In this document: in pieces, positions 10,401 to 16,823 of the stretch
How positions within the stretch are numbered: the stretch's first letter is position 1
Layout: each line of letters begins with the position of its first letter
Source of the DNA: Magnetococcales bacterium
GTDB taxonomy: Bacteria; Pseudomonadota; Magnetococcia; Magnetococcales; Magnetaquicoccaceae
Direction: 5' to 3'
Assembly: GCA_015231775.1 (NCBI GenBank)
Contig: JADGAY010000022.1
Location: 1 to 34,559, forward strand
Length of the DNA: 34,559 bases
Position numbers and translations under genes: made by a program
Notes under the pieces: model-generated
Told to the model about the DNA's origin: nothing
Seen by the model: only the letters and a program-made list of their open reading frames with translations
Databases searched by the model: none

Positions 10401-10543
10401 GCACCGGAACCGGTTCCGAGGTGATGCGCCGCATTGCCGCGCCGATGGTGGGCGGCATGGTCTCCTCCACCATTCTGACGTTGGTGGTGATTCCGGCGAT
10501 CTATGCCTTGGTCAAAGGTATTCGCCTGGCCGGGAAAAAATGA
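7424..10543 (+). CDS. CusA/CzcA-family heavy-metal efflux RND permease
   Basis: Classic HME-RND sequence ([46 protein letters not shown]...; [23 protein letters not shown]). Start set to the internal ATG at 7424 ([16 protein letters not shown]); the longer ORF N-terminus reads through the repeat region. Confidence 0.95.
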   Translation: [1039 protein letters not shown]

Positions 10544-10790
10544 AATCCATCACCACCTCATAGGCATCCTCGGTGGCGGTGGTGGTACACTGGGAGCAAT
10601 CCTTGATGCCCGACTCCAGCCAGATGGGGGTGCCGGGGCAGTTCTCGAAGGTGTAGAGCGGGCAGAAGCAGAACAGGCAGTTGAGATGCTTGCCTTCGGG
10701 CAGGTCGTGGCAGGGGAAGTACTCGCAGGAGCGGTTTTCGAAATAGCGGTGGCTGTTGGGGATGGGATTGGGGGTGGTGGGCGTGGTCAT
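10512..10790 (-). CDS. Small cysteine-rich metal-binding-type protein (cysteine-rich small domain family)
   Basis: HRYFENRSCEYFPCHDLPEGKHLNCLFCFCPLYTFENCPG...GIKDCSQCT: Cys arrangement as in the conserved cysteine-rich small domain. Convergent with cusA, 32-bp 3' overlap. Confidence 0.8.
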   Translation of the reverse strand: MTTPTTPNPIPNSHRYFENRSCEYFPCHDLPEGKHLNCLFCFCPLYTFENCPGTPIWLESGIKDCSQCTTTATEDAYEVVMDFIFSRPGEYL

Positions 10791-10819
10791 GGGCGGTCAT
10801 CCCTGGCGGTTGGTGATCA

Positions 10820-10895
10820 TACCGTAAACGTTTACAGGGGACCGGGGACCGAAGGTCCCCGGCAGAGGTTTGGAGACAGAGCCTCCAAGGTTCTT
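10820..10895 (+). repeat. REP-like palindromic element, copy 2
   Basis: Perfect 12-bp palindrome GTAAACGTTTAC (10824-10835), hairpin CCGGGGACC-GAA-GGTCCCCGG (10842-10862), then GGAG-ACAGAG-CCTCC-type hairpin. Confidence 0.65.
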
Positions 10896-10950
10896 CCTTT
10901 GATTTTGCCTTTGATTTTATCCTTTGCCTTTGGCGCGCTCTACACAAAAA

Positions 10951-10979
10951 GCGATTTTCACGTTTTTTGTGAAAATCGC
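10951..10979. repeat. Inverted repeat GCGATTTTCAC-N7-GTGAAAATCGC
   Basis: Perfect 11-bp arms at 10951-10961 and 10969-10979. Confidence 0.8.
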
Positions 10980-10993
10980 GCGCGCGCCGCCTT

Positions 10994-11039
10994 GGTCACG
11001 TGAGTCGTTTTGATCCTTTGCAAAACGACTCACATGACC
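10994..11039. repeat. Long inverted repeat GGTCACGTGAGTCGTTTTG-N8-CAAAACGACTCACATGACC
   Basis: 19-nt arms with one mismatch (G/A), 8-nt loop. Confidence 0.8.
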
Positions 11040-11170
11040 CTTGCCAGTTTTACCGGCCATCCTCCCCGGCCAGCCGCTCCAGCAGCACCTCCACGGCATC
11101 CGTATAAAACAACCCCGGCGTATGCACAAAGGAGGAGCGTTGTTGCCATCCAGAATGGCCAGCAGAACGA

Positions 11171-11217
11171 AAACCAAAAAAACGGGGGCCGAAGCACTTA
11201 CGCTCCGCCCCCCGTTT
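11171..11217 (-). terminator. Rho-independent terminator candidate for the minus-strand pilin operon
   Basis: Minus strand reads AAACGGGGGGCGGAGCGTAAGTGCTTCGGCCCCCGTTTTTTTGGTTTT: 9-bp GC-rich stem followed by a T-run. Confidence 0.65.
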
Positions 11218-11228
11218 GGGATGACACA

Positions 11229-11356
11229 TCATACCAACGCGCATTCATAGGAGTAACTGCGTTGGCTGCGTCGCTCGCTCCTCGCCGTACTGGTGTGTAC
11301 TGTCTCGTCGCTCGCTCCTTGCCGCCTTGTTCCTCCGTCGACTGCGAATTGGTATC
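11229..11356. repeat. MITE/REP-like element with imperfect terminal inverted repeats
   Basis: ATACCAACGCGCA at the left; ATACCAATTCGCA as reverse complement at the right. Internal 19-bp near-identical direct repeats CGTCGCTCGCTCCTCGCCG (11269-11287) and CGTCGCTCGCTCCTTGCCG (11306-11324). Confidence 0.55.
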
Positions 11357-11421
11357 AAACCTTCCTGGTAAAAAACCTCCCTGAAACGGTTGGGTAAGCG
11401 CTCCAGGGAAAAACCAGGCTG

Positions 11422-12777
11422 TTACATATTCTCCACCCACTTGCCGACTTTCAGTTCCGGCTTCGCGGTCGCCTCGGTGCCACCATCCGCAACACCCAGA
11501 TAGGCATTCACCAGTTTGAACCGCTTGCCGTTGACCAGCACCCCATAAACTTCGCTGGTATCGAACGTCCCCAGATTGAAGTGCAGCTTGCCTTCCGACA
11601 GTTTGCAATCCGGGTCCACGGTTCCGTTGCACTGGATGGACGTGGAGGTGTATGTCCAGTTACCGTTGTAATAGTGTCGGCAGTAGATGGTTTTGTTCGT
11701 CGAATTCAACTCGATCTGGCTCGTGCCATCGCTGTTGTCCCCGCAGTAGATTTGACGGGTTCGATGGTAGCCTTCGTCCACGCCGACCACCAGATTGAAC
11801 TTGCTGTCCGAATAGACCGGCAGGTTGAAGGTGGCATGGAACCACACCGGCTGCCCGTTGGTGCTCGGCAAGGTCAAATTCTTGTTGTTCTTCGTCTGGA
11901 TCGCCATGTTGGCGCTCCCACCGCTGGAGGTGGAGCCAAAGGTCACCATCCCGTTGGCTTGGGAGTCGATCATGTATTTCCGATCCCAGTCGTTGTAGTT
12001 CTCTCCATTGAACAAGTTGCCGGTGTTCTCTGGACCCGACTCGCAGGTCACCACCTGGGTCAGGGTGCGCGGTTTTTCACTGGTGGTGGTGTCCACAGCG
12101 GTCACCATCCAGTAGTTGGTCGAATCCTCCTCCGCGCTGTTCTCCCCACCCGTCTGACACTTGGCATCCCAGTTGTTGTGATGGCGATGCAAAGGGCCGT
12201 GACACTGCTTGCGATGCCACTGCACCCTGCGCCAGTGTTCCCGTTTGTCCGCGTGCAGCCAGTGGTGATGACGGTATTTCGGACCCAAGTGCTTGTCCTC
12301 ATTATTCCCCCTCAGGAACCAATACTTGAGGAAGTATTTCCCCTTGTATTTGTGCCAGTAGGGGTGATGCGTCCCTTCCGGATCGTCTTTCTCGTTCTCG
12401 GCCTGGGTCACATCCTCGTCCGTGGGCATCATGTCATTGTCGAAGCAGGTGCCATCCATGGGACAGAAGGTCAACTTGAAACTTCTGCCGTCCCCCAGGG
12501 ATTGCGACACCTCGGTGGAGCCATCCTCTTTTTCTGGCACGGCCCCGGTCACCTGACTGGGGTCGCACTCCGCATCCTTGAACTGCTTGAGACCGATCTG
12601 CAAGGCAGACTCGGCCACGTTGAACGACTTGTTGCCACTGGTGTACTCCGTGGCGACGTTGGTACCGCTCACCTGCATCTTGGACAGGGAAGCGCCAACG
12701 GCGGCCACGCCCGCCAACATCACCATGGCAATGACAACAAGCGCACCCCGTTGTCCCGCGTGCGCGTTCATAATCAA
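11422..12777 (-). CDS. PilX/MshP-like pilus assembly protein with a large C-terminal domain and a His/Trp/Lys-rich insert
   Basis: N-terminus QRGALVVIAMVMLAGVAAVGASLSKMQVSGTNVATEYTSGNKSFNVAESALQIGL is typical of PilX/MshP proteins. Last gene of the pilin cluster. TTG start at 12777 (ATG at 12771 is possible). Confidence 0.75.
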   Translation of the reverse strand: MIMNAHAGQRGALVVIAMVMLAGVAAVGASLSKMQVSGTNVATEYTSGNKSFNVAESALQIGLKQFKDAECDPSQVTGAVPEKEDGSTEVSQSLGDGRSFKLTFCPMDGTCFDNDMMPTDEDVTQAENEKDDPEGTHHPYWHKYKGKYFLKYWFLRGNNEDKHLGPKYRHHHWLHADKREHWRRVQWHRKQCHGPLHRHHNNWDAKCQTGGENSAEEDSTNYWMVTAVDTTTSEKPRTLTQVVTCESGPENTGNLFNGENYNDWDRKYMIDSQANGMVTFGSTSSGGSANMAIQTKNNKNLTLPSTNGQPVWFHATFNLPVYSDSKFNLVVGVDEGYHRTRQIYCGDNSDGTSQIELNSTNKTIYCRHYYNGNWTYTSTSIQCNGTVDPDCKLSEGKLHFNLGTFDTSEVYGVLVNGKRFKLVNAYLGVADGGTEATAKPELKVGKWVENM

Positions 12778-13328
12778 GTACTCCTTACATAGACAGAGGT
12801 TCTGAAAGGTAAGGTGATCGATGTGCCATCCGGCATGGAGGCACGCATCGTGAACGAAACTGTCACGAGGCCAGGCTTGAGCGGAGGGGTCGGATCCCCT
12901 GCACCGTCACACTGGGTCCACGTGAAACGCAGACTGTCTGCCTGAACGTTCGAGGCAAGCAGCCAATTGACGTTATCGTTGTTGAAAGTCATGTAGATGG
13001 CATTGGTGGTCGTTCCAGCCTGATGGAACAGGACAATGCGTCCATTGGTGTCGGTCAATTGCAGCGTGCGATCGCCGTTTGGACGACTGATTGTGGAACA
13101 CATGGTGTTGCGCAACTCCTTGCGGATGCGCTCCATCACGAGTCGTCCGCTGCCGGACAGGGGCGCGATCACTTGCGCGGTCATGTAGGCCTTGAAGCTG
13201 TTGCCCATGGCAACCGCGCTCGTGCCCGCCACGATGCCGACGATCAGAATCGTGATGACCATTTCGATCAGCGAGAAACCCGAGGCGTTCCTGACTGACC
13301 CACTTAACCCGCCGTGATGGTTCGACAT
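12774..13328 (-). CDS. PilW/MshO-like minor pilin (prepilin N-methylation motif)
   Basis: NASG|FSLIEMVITILIVGIVAGTSAVAM prepilin peptidase motif. SD AGGAG upstream of ATG 13328. Confidence 0.82.
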   Translation of the reverse strand: MSNHHGGLSGSVRNASGFSLIEMVITILIVGIVAGTSAVAMGNSFKAYMTAQVIAPLSGSGRLVMERIRKELRNTMCSTISRPNGDRTLQLTDTNGRIVLFHQAGTTTNAIYMTFNNDNVNWLLASNVQADSLRFTWTQCDGAGDPTPPLKPGLVTVSFTMRASMPDGTSITLPFRTSVYVRST

Positions 13329-13409
13329 CCCTGGAACTCCTGTCAACAAGGAACGCCCACGCGGGCCGTTCCCAGGGTCGGGGTGAGGTTGGAACCCTCA
13401 CCATGTCAA

Positions 13410-13883
13410 TCAGTTCAGCAGATCCGAATTGATCAATTGCTCCCGGAACAGAACCTCGGAACTCCCGCTTCGCAACACCTTCACGGTAATGCACTTGAAG
13501 GGTTCGTTGTTGTAACTCTGCCCGGTGCATGGACCCGGCACCAATCCTGGAATCATCCCCTCGATCACCACGACCCGATCGAATTGTAACCTTCCACCGA
13601 TATCAATACCATACTGGGATGGAAAGTTGGCATCCACGATATTGCCAAAGCCGAGCCCCTTGTTGTAGACCGACTTCAGGGTTTCGACCATCTCCAATCC
13701 CAGGTACTCCGCCTGCATGCCCTCATCCATGACGTGCAGGTTGGAGAGCACGTTGTTGTAGAGCGGGATGATCCCGGCCATGGAGATGCCGATGACCACG
13801 ATGAAGAAGATCATCTCGATCAAGGTGAACCCGGCTGCTCCACGTTGGCCACGCATGTCGTGTCCACGCCCTCCCGTCATCAT
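13410..13883 (-). CDS. MshD-like minor pilin (prepilin N-methylation motif)
   Basis: RGAAG|FTLIEMIFFIVVIGISMAGIIPLYNNVL. ATG 13883 overlaps the upstream stop (ATGA). Confidence 0.8.
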   Translation of the reverse strand: MMTGGRGHDMRGQRGAAGFTLIEMIFFIVVIGISMAGIIPLYNNVLSNLHVMDEGMQAEYLGLEMVETLKSVYNKGLGFGNIVDANFPSQYGIDIGGRLQFDRVVVIEGMIPGLVPGPCTGQSYNNEPFKCITVKVLRSGSSEVLFREQLINSDLLN

Positions 13884-14413
13884 AACCGTTGCGCCAAACC
13901 GGTATAACCGATGATGCGAATGGTCAGCGCTTCCGTTCCCGAGGTGAGTTGCAACTCCTGATTGGTCGTCATCTCCGCATTGCCGTTCACCGGCGCGCCC
14001 CTGCCATTGAACGTGAACGCAAACGTCGGGAAGGTCACACGTTCCAATTGCGTGGGCTGGGGATCCACCGCCACGCCCGAGGCATCCACGATCCGGTAGG
14101 AGTCCGATCCTACATTTTCGATCCTGTAGTTTCCATCCTTGCTCATGGCCAGGGCCTGAGCGCGGCGGATATCGTTCACCAATTGATCGACCTTGACAGG
14201 AAAGCTCAAATCCCCCTGCCACCTCGCCCCGACATAGACCGCCAGAATCCCCATGATGACCATCACCATGATCAACTCGATCAGGGTGACCCCGCTCTGC
14301 CGATCCATGCCGTGGAACACCGGTTTGGTGCGCCACGGCATGGCGGGAATTTCCCCATCCGGCAAACCGCCGACGGGCGTGAATCCAGACGTTTGAGAAC
14401 GGTTCCCGGACAT
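13880..14413 (-). CDS. MshC/GspH-like minor pilin with an unusually long leader
   Basis: DRQSG|VTLIELIMVMVIMGILAVYVGARW. ATG 14413 preceded by AAGGGAG; an alternative short-leader start lies at 14308. Confidence 0.78.
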   Translation of the reverse strand: MSGNRSQTSGFTPVGGLPDGEIPAMPWRTKPVFHGMDRQSGVTLIELIMVMVIMGILAVYVGARWQGDLSFPVKVDQLVNDIRRAQALAMSKDGNYRIENVGSDSYRIVDASGVAVDPQPTQLERVTFPTFAFTFNGRGAPVNGNAEMTTNQELQLTSGTEALTIRIIGYTGLAQRL

Positions 14414-14472
14414 CTGTGCATCTCCCTTCGAACCGAGCTTGCGCCAACCCTTCACGCCCGTCGATCAGACCG

Positions 14473-14919
14473 TTATTGGATGGCCAAAACTGCTGTTGCC
14501 CGTCCGGTGGCGGTCTCGGGAGAGACGGTGATGGTGTAGGTTTTGCCATCCTTGCCGGTGTGGGTGAGTTTCATGCTGGCCAGGGTCCAACCCGTCGGAA
14601 TGCCGCCATCGAGGGACGTGGTCAGCGTGGCATCGGTGGTGATGGCCGTGGAACCCGACTTGCCGGCCTTGACCGCCGCGAAGTTGGTGGCGGTCGCGGA
14701 GTTGACCGCCGCCAGCACGCCATTGGCCGCCGCCGCCTCGGCTTCGGAACTCAAGTCGGTGAACTTGGGCACGGCCACCGCCGCCAGAATGCCCAGAATG
14801 ACGATCACCATGATCAACTCGATCAGGGTGAAACCCGCCTGACGGATCCGATGTTGACGGACCTCCTGGGCCTGTTGTTGCTCTTGATGTTCGTCGATGT
14901 GGTGTTGGATGGTGTTCAT
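14473..14919 (-). CDS. MshA-like type IV pilin (paralogue 2)
   Basis: RQAG|FTLIELIMVIVILGILAAVAVPKFTDLSSEAEAAAANGVLAAVNSATATNFAAVKAG. SD AAAGGAGC upstream of ATG 14919. Confidence 0.85.
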   Translation of the reverse strand: MNTIQHHIDEHQEQQQAQEVRQHRIRQAGFTLIELIMVIVILGILAAVAVPKFTDLSSEAEAAAANGVLAAVNSATATNFAAVKAGKSGSTAITTDATLTTSLDGGIPTGWTLASMKLTHTGKDGKTYTITVSPETATGRATAVLAIQ

Positions 14920-15074
14920 GGTGCGTGCTCCTTTTTTGTGCTGAGGTTCGGCCTGGGTCGCAACCCGAGAGCCCAATGAGGTTTCCCGCCTGAAATCCAC
15001 TCCGCCGCAGCGGAATCGTTGGGTTTTTCATGCAAGAAACCGGATAAGAACAGGATACACCTCTTGCGAGATTT

Positions 15075-15479
15075 TCACCAGTTTTTTGAGAGCATTGCCT
15101 TGCTGGTTTCAGATTCTGTCCGTGCCACGGATATGGCATAGAGAACGCCTGATTTCCCCAAGAAACTCATGGCGTTGCCAGAATCGTTCCAACCCAGTGG
15201 ACGGCTCTCCATGGCCTGGATCAGGGTGGCCCCATCGACAATCGGCGCGGCACCCATCCGACCCGCGCGCATCGCCGCAAAATTGATGCCCGTGGCCGAT
15301 TGCGCCGCGGCATACACCCCATCCGCGGAGGCCTTCTCGGCCTCCTGGTGTAGATCGACCCATTCCGGCGCGATGATGGCCGCGAGGATGGCGATAACAA
15401 CCAGAACAATGATCATCTCGATCAGGGTAAAGCCGCCGTGATGACGATCCGACCCCTGGAGATTCGAGACCTTGTGCAT
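15075..15479 (-). CDS. MshA-like type IV pilin (paralogue 1)
   Basis: HHGG|FTLIEMIIVLVVIAILAAIIAPEWVDLHQEAEKASADGVYAAAQSATGINFAAMRAG; collinear with the neighbouring pilin. Confidence 0.83.
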   Translation of the reverse strand: MHKVSNLQGSDRHHGGFTLIEMIIVLVVIAILAAIIAPEWVDLHQEAEKASADGVYAAAQSATGINFAAMRAGRMGAAPIVDGATLIQAMESRPLGWNDSGNAMSFLGKSGVLYAISVARTESETSKAMLSKNW

Positions 15480-15664
15480 TGGAACACCCCACCATCATGA
15501 ATCAAAATAAAAAAACGTTCGTTCATAGTATAGCGCCTCTTTCCGTTCCATTCATCCATTTATTTGTCGAATGTATACTACGTGTGGGGATGCATGAAGC
15601 AGGACGGAACAAGGGACTGGAAATCATGGCAGAGGTCTGATAAATTGTCAGTACGGCAACCAGA

Positions 15665-16222
15665 ATGCAGGAGACGTTCATGTCCAACGCGCACGCCATC
15701 CCCTTCGATGCCCTGGAGTTCATCGAGCAGCTCAAAACCTGCGGTGTTCCCGATGAGCAGGCCAAGGGGCATGTCCGTTTGTTGACCACGGTGATCAGTC
15801 GCCTGGACCAACAGGTCGATGCCCGCATCGACGAACTCTCCGCCAGACGTGATCGTCAGACCGAAGCCCGGCTGGAAACCATCGCGGATCACAACGAACA
15901 ACAGATCAAGGGACGGTTCGACGGCCTGGCCACGCGGCAGGAGCTGGAGTATAGAACCAAGGAGCTGGAAATGCGCATCGTCAATACCGAGGCGACGTTG
16001 CGCAAGGATATCGTCAACCTTGAAGCCTCGCTGCGCCAGGATATCGTCAACCTGGACGCCTCGCTGCGCCAGGAGATGAAACAGCAGGAGCTGCGCATGG
16101 TGATCAAGCTGGGCGCGATGTTTCTGGCCGCGCTGGGTATCCTGCGTCTCTATCCGCTGCCGGTGCAGTACGTTCCCCCGGCTCCGGCGGTGCAGATGGT
16201 GGTCCCGACCCCGGCCAAATAG
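15665..16222 (+). CDS. Coiled-coil protein with C-terminal TM segment (DUF1640/CCDC90-like)
   Basis: IPFDALEFIEQLKTCGVPDEQAKGHVRLL start, long charged coiled coil, TM 'IKLGAMFLAALGILRLY' and a Pro-rich tail. Confidence 0.7.
   Translation: MQETFMSNAHAIPFDALEFIEQLKTCGVPDEQAKGHVRLLTTVISRLDQQVDARIDELSARRDRQTEARLETIADHNEQQIKGRFDGLATRQELEYRTKELEMRIVNTEATLRKDIVNLEASLRQDIVNLDASLRQEMKQQELRMVIKLGAMFLAALGILRLYPLPVQYVPPAPAVQMVVPTPAK
15974..16072 (+). repeat. In-frame 33-bp tandem repeat (3 copies; last two nearly identical)
   Basis: Units RIVNTEATLRK / DIVNLEASLRQ / DIVNLDASLRQ, each 11 codons. Confidence 0.85.
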
Positions 16223-16231
16223 TCCCGGCGC

Positions 16232-16819
16232 TCACCCCCCCGTCGTGCGCCACCAGAAACGCAGCAGCAACCCCAACGAAATCGCCCCGCCCAGGGCCAA
16301 CGCGCCGGCCATGAGCCGGGGTCTGGCCCGCATGAGATTCAGGAAGACCCGGCGCCAGCGGGCACGCCACAAGGCCAGATCCACCGGCTGGTTGGCCCAG
16401 GCCTCGAACCCTTTCAGTCCGCTCGGACGGATCAGGATCAACATCCCCGCCACCAGGGTGAAGAAATTCCCCAACCCCACGAACAGCAACAGACTCTCCC
16501 ACAACCACGCCTGAAAACCGTTCACGTCCTGGATGGCTCCGGCGAGCAACGCCACCCGGCGTCCGTAGGCCCCCATGGCCACCAGGGTGGCCAACGAGCC
16601 CAGCACGATCGCCCCCCCGAACCAGCGGTGGTTGCGATAGACGAACCGCTCGATCCGCACCGGGCGCGACAGTTTCCGCAAGGCATCCGCCGCCGGGCGC
16701 TCCAGGGTGGTGTTGGCGTCCGGATTCAGAAACAGCCACCCTCCCAGCACCAGCCCGGCCAGGGAGCCGATCCCGGCCAGCAGGAGCAACAGCGCCAACA
16801 AAAGGGAGGTGCCTCCCAT
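16232..16819 (-). CDS. Uncharacterised multi-pass membrane protein of the pilus locus
   Basis: 195 aa with several hydrophobic helices. Starts 4 nt after the MshG-like gene on the same strand, so apparently co-transcribed. Confidence 0.65.
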   Translation of the reverse strand: MGGTSLLLALLLLLAGIGSLAGLVLGGWLFLNPDANTTLERPAADALRKLSRPVRIERFVYRNHRWFGGAIVLGSLATLVAMGAYGRRVALLAGAIQDVNGFQAWLWESLLLFVGLGNFFTLVAGMLILIRPSGLKGFEAWANQPVDLALWRARWRRVFLNLMRARPRLMAGALALGGAISLGLLLRFWWRTTGG

Positions 16820-16823
16820 CGGA

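Noticed and set aside
10951-11039. CRISPR-like repeats in the palindrome island
   Set aside because: Only two unrelated inverted repeats, with no regularly spaced direct repeats or spacers.
11581-12792. 403-aa plus-strand ORF opposite the PilX/MshP-like gene
   Set aside because: The minus frame has the typical PilX N-terminus and is coupled to the pilin operon. The plus frame is a hydrophobic Val/His-rich shadow.
15481-15600. TATACT/TATACA hexamers upstream of the first pilin gene as a sigma-70 promoter
   Set aside because: A -10-like hexamer is present but I could not find a convincing -35 at proper spacing, so it is not reported as a feature.
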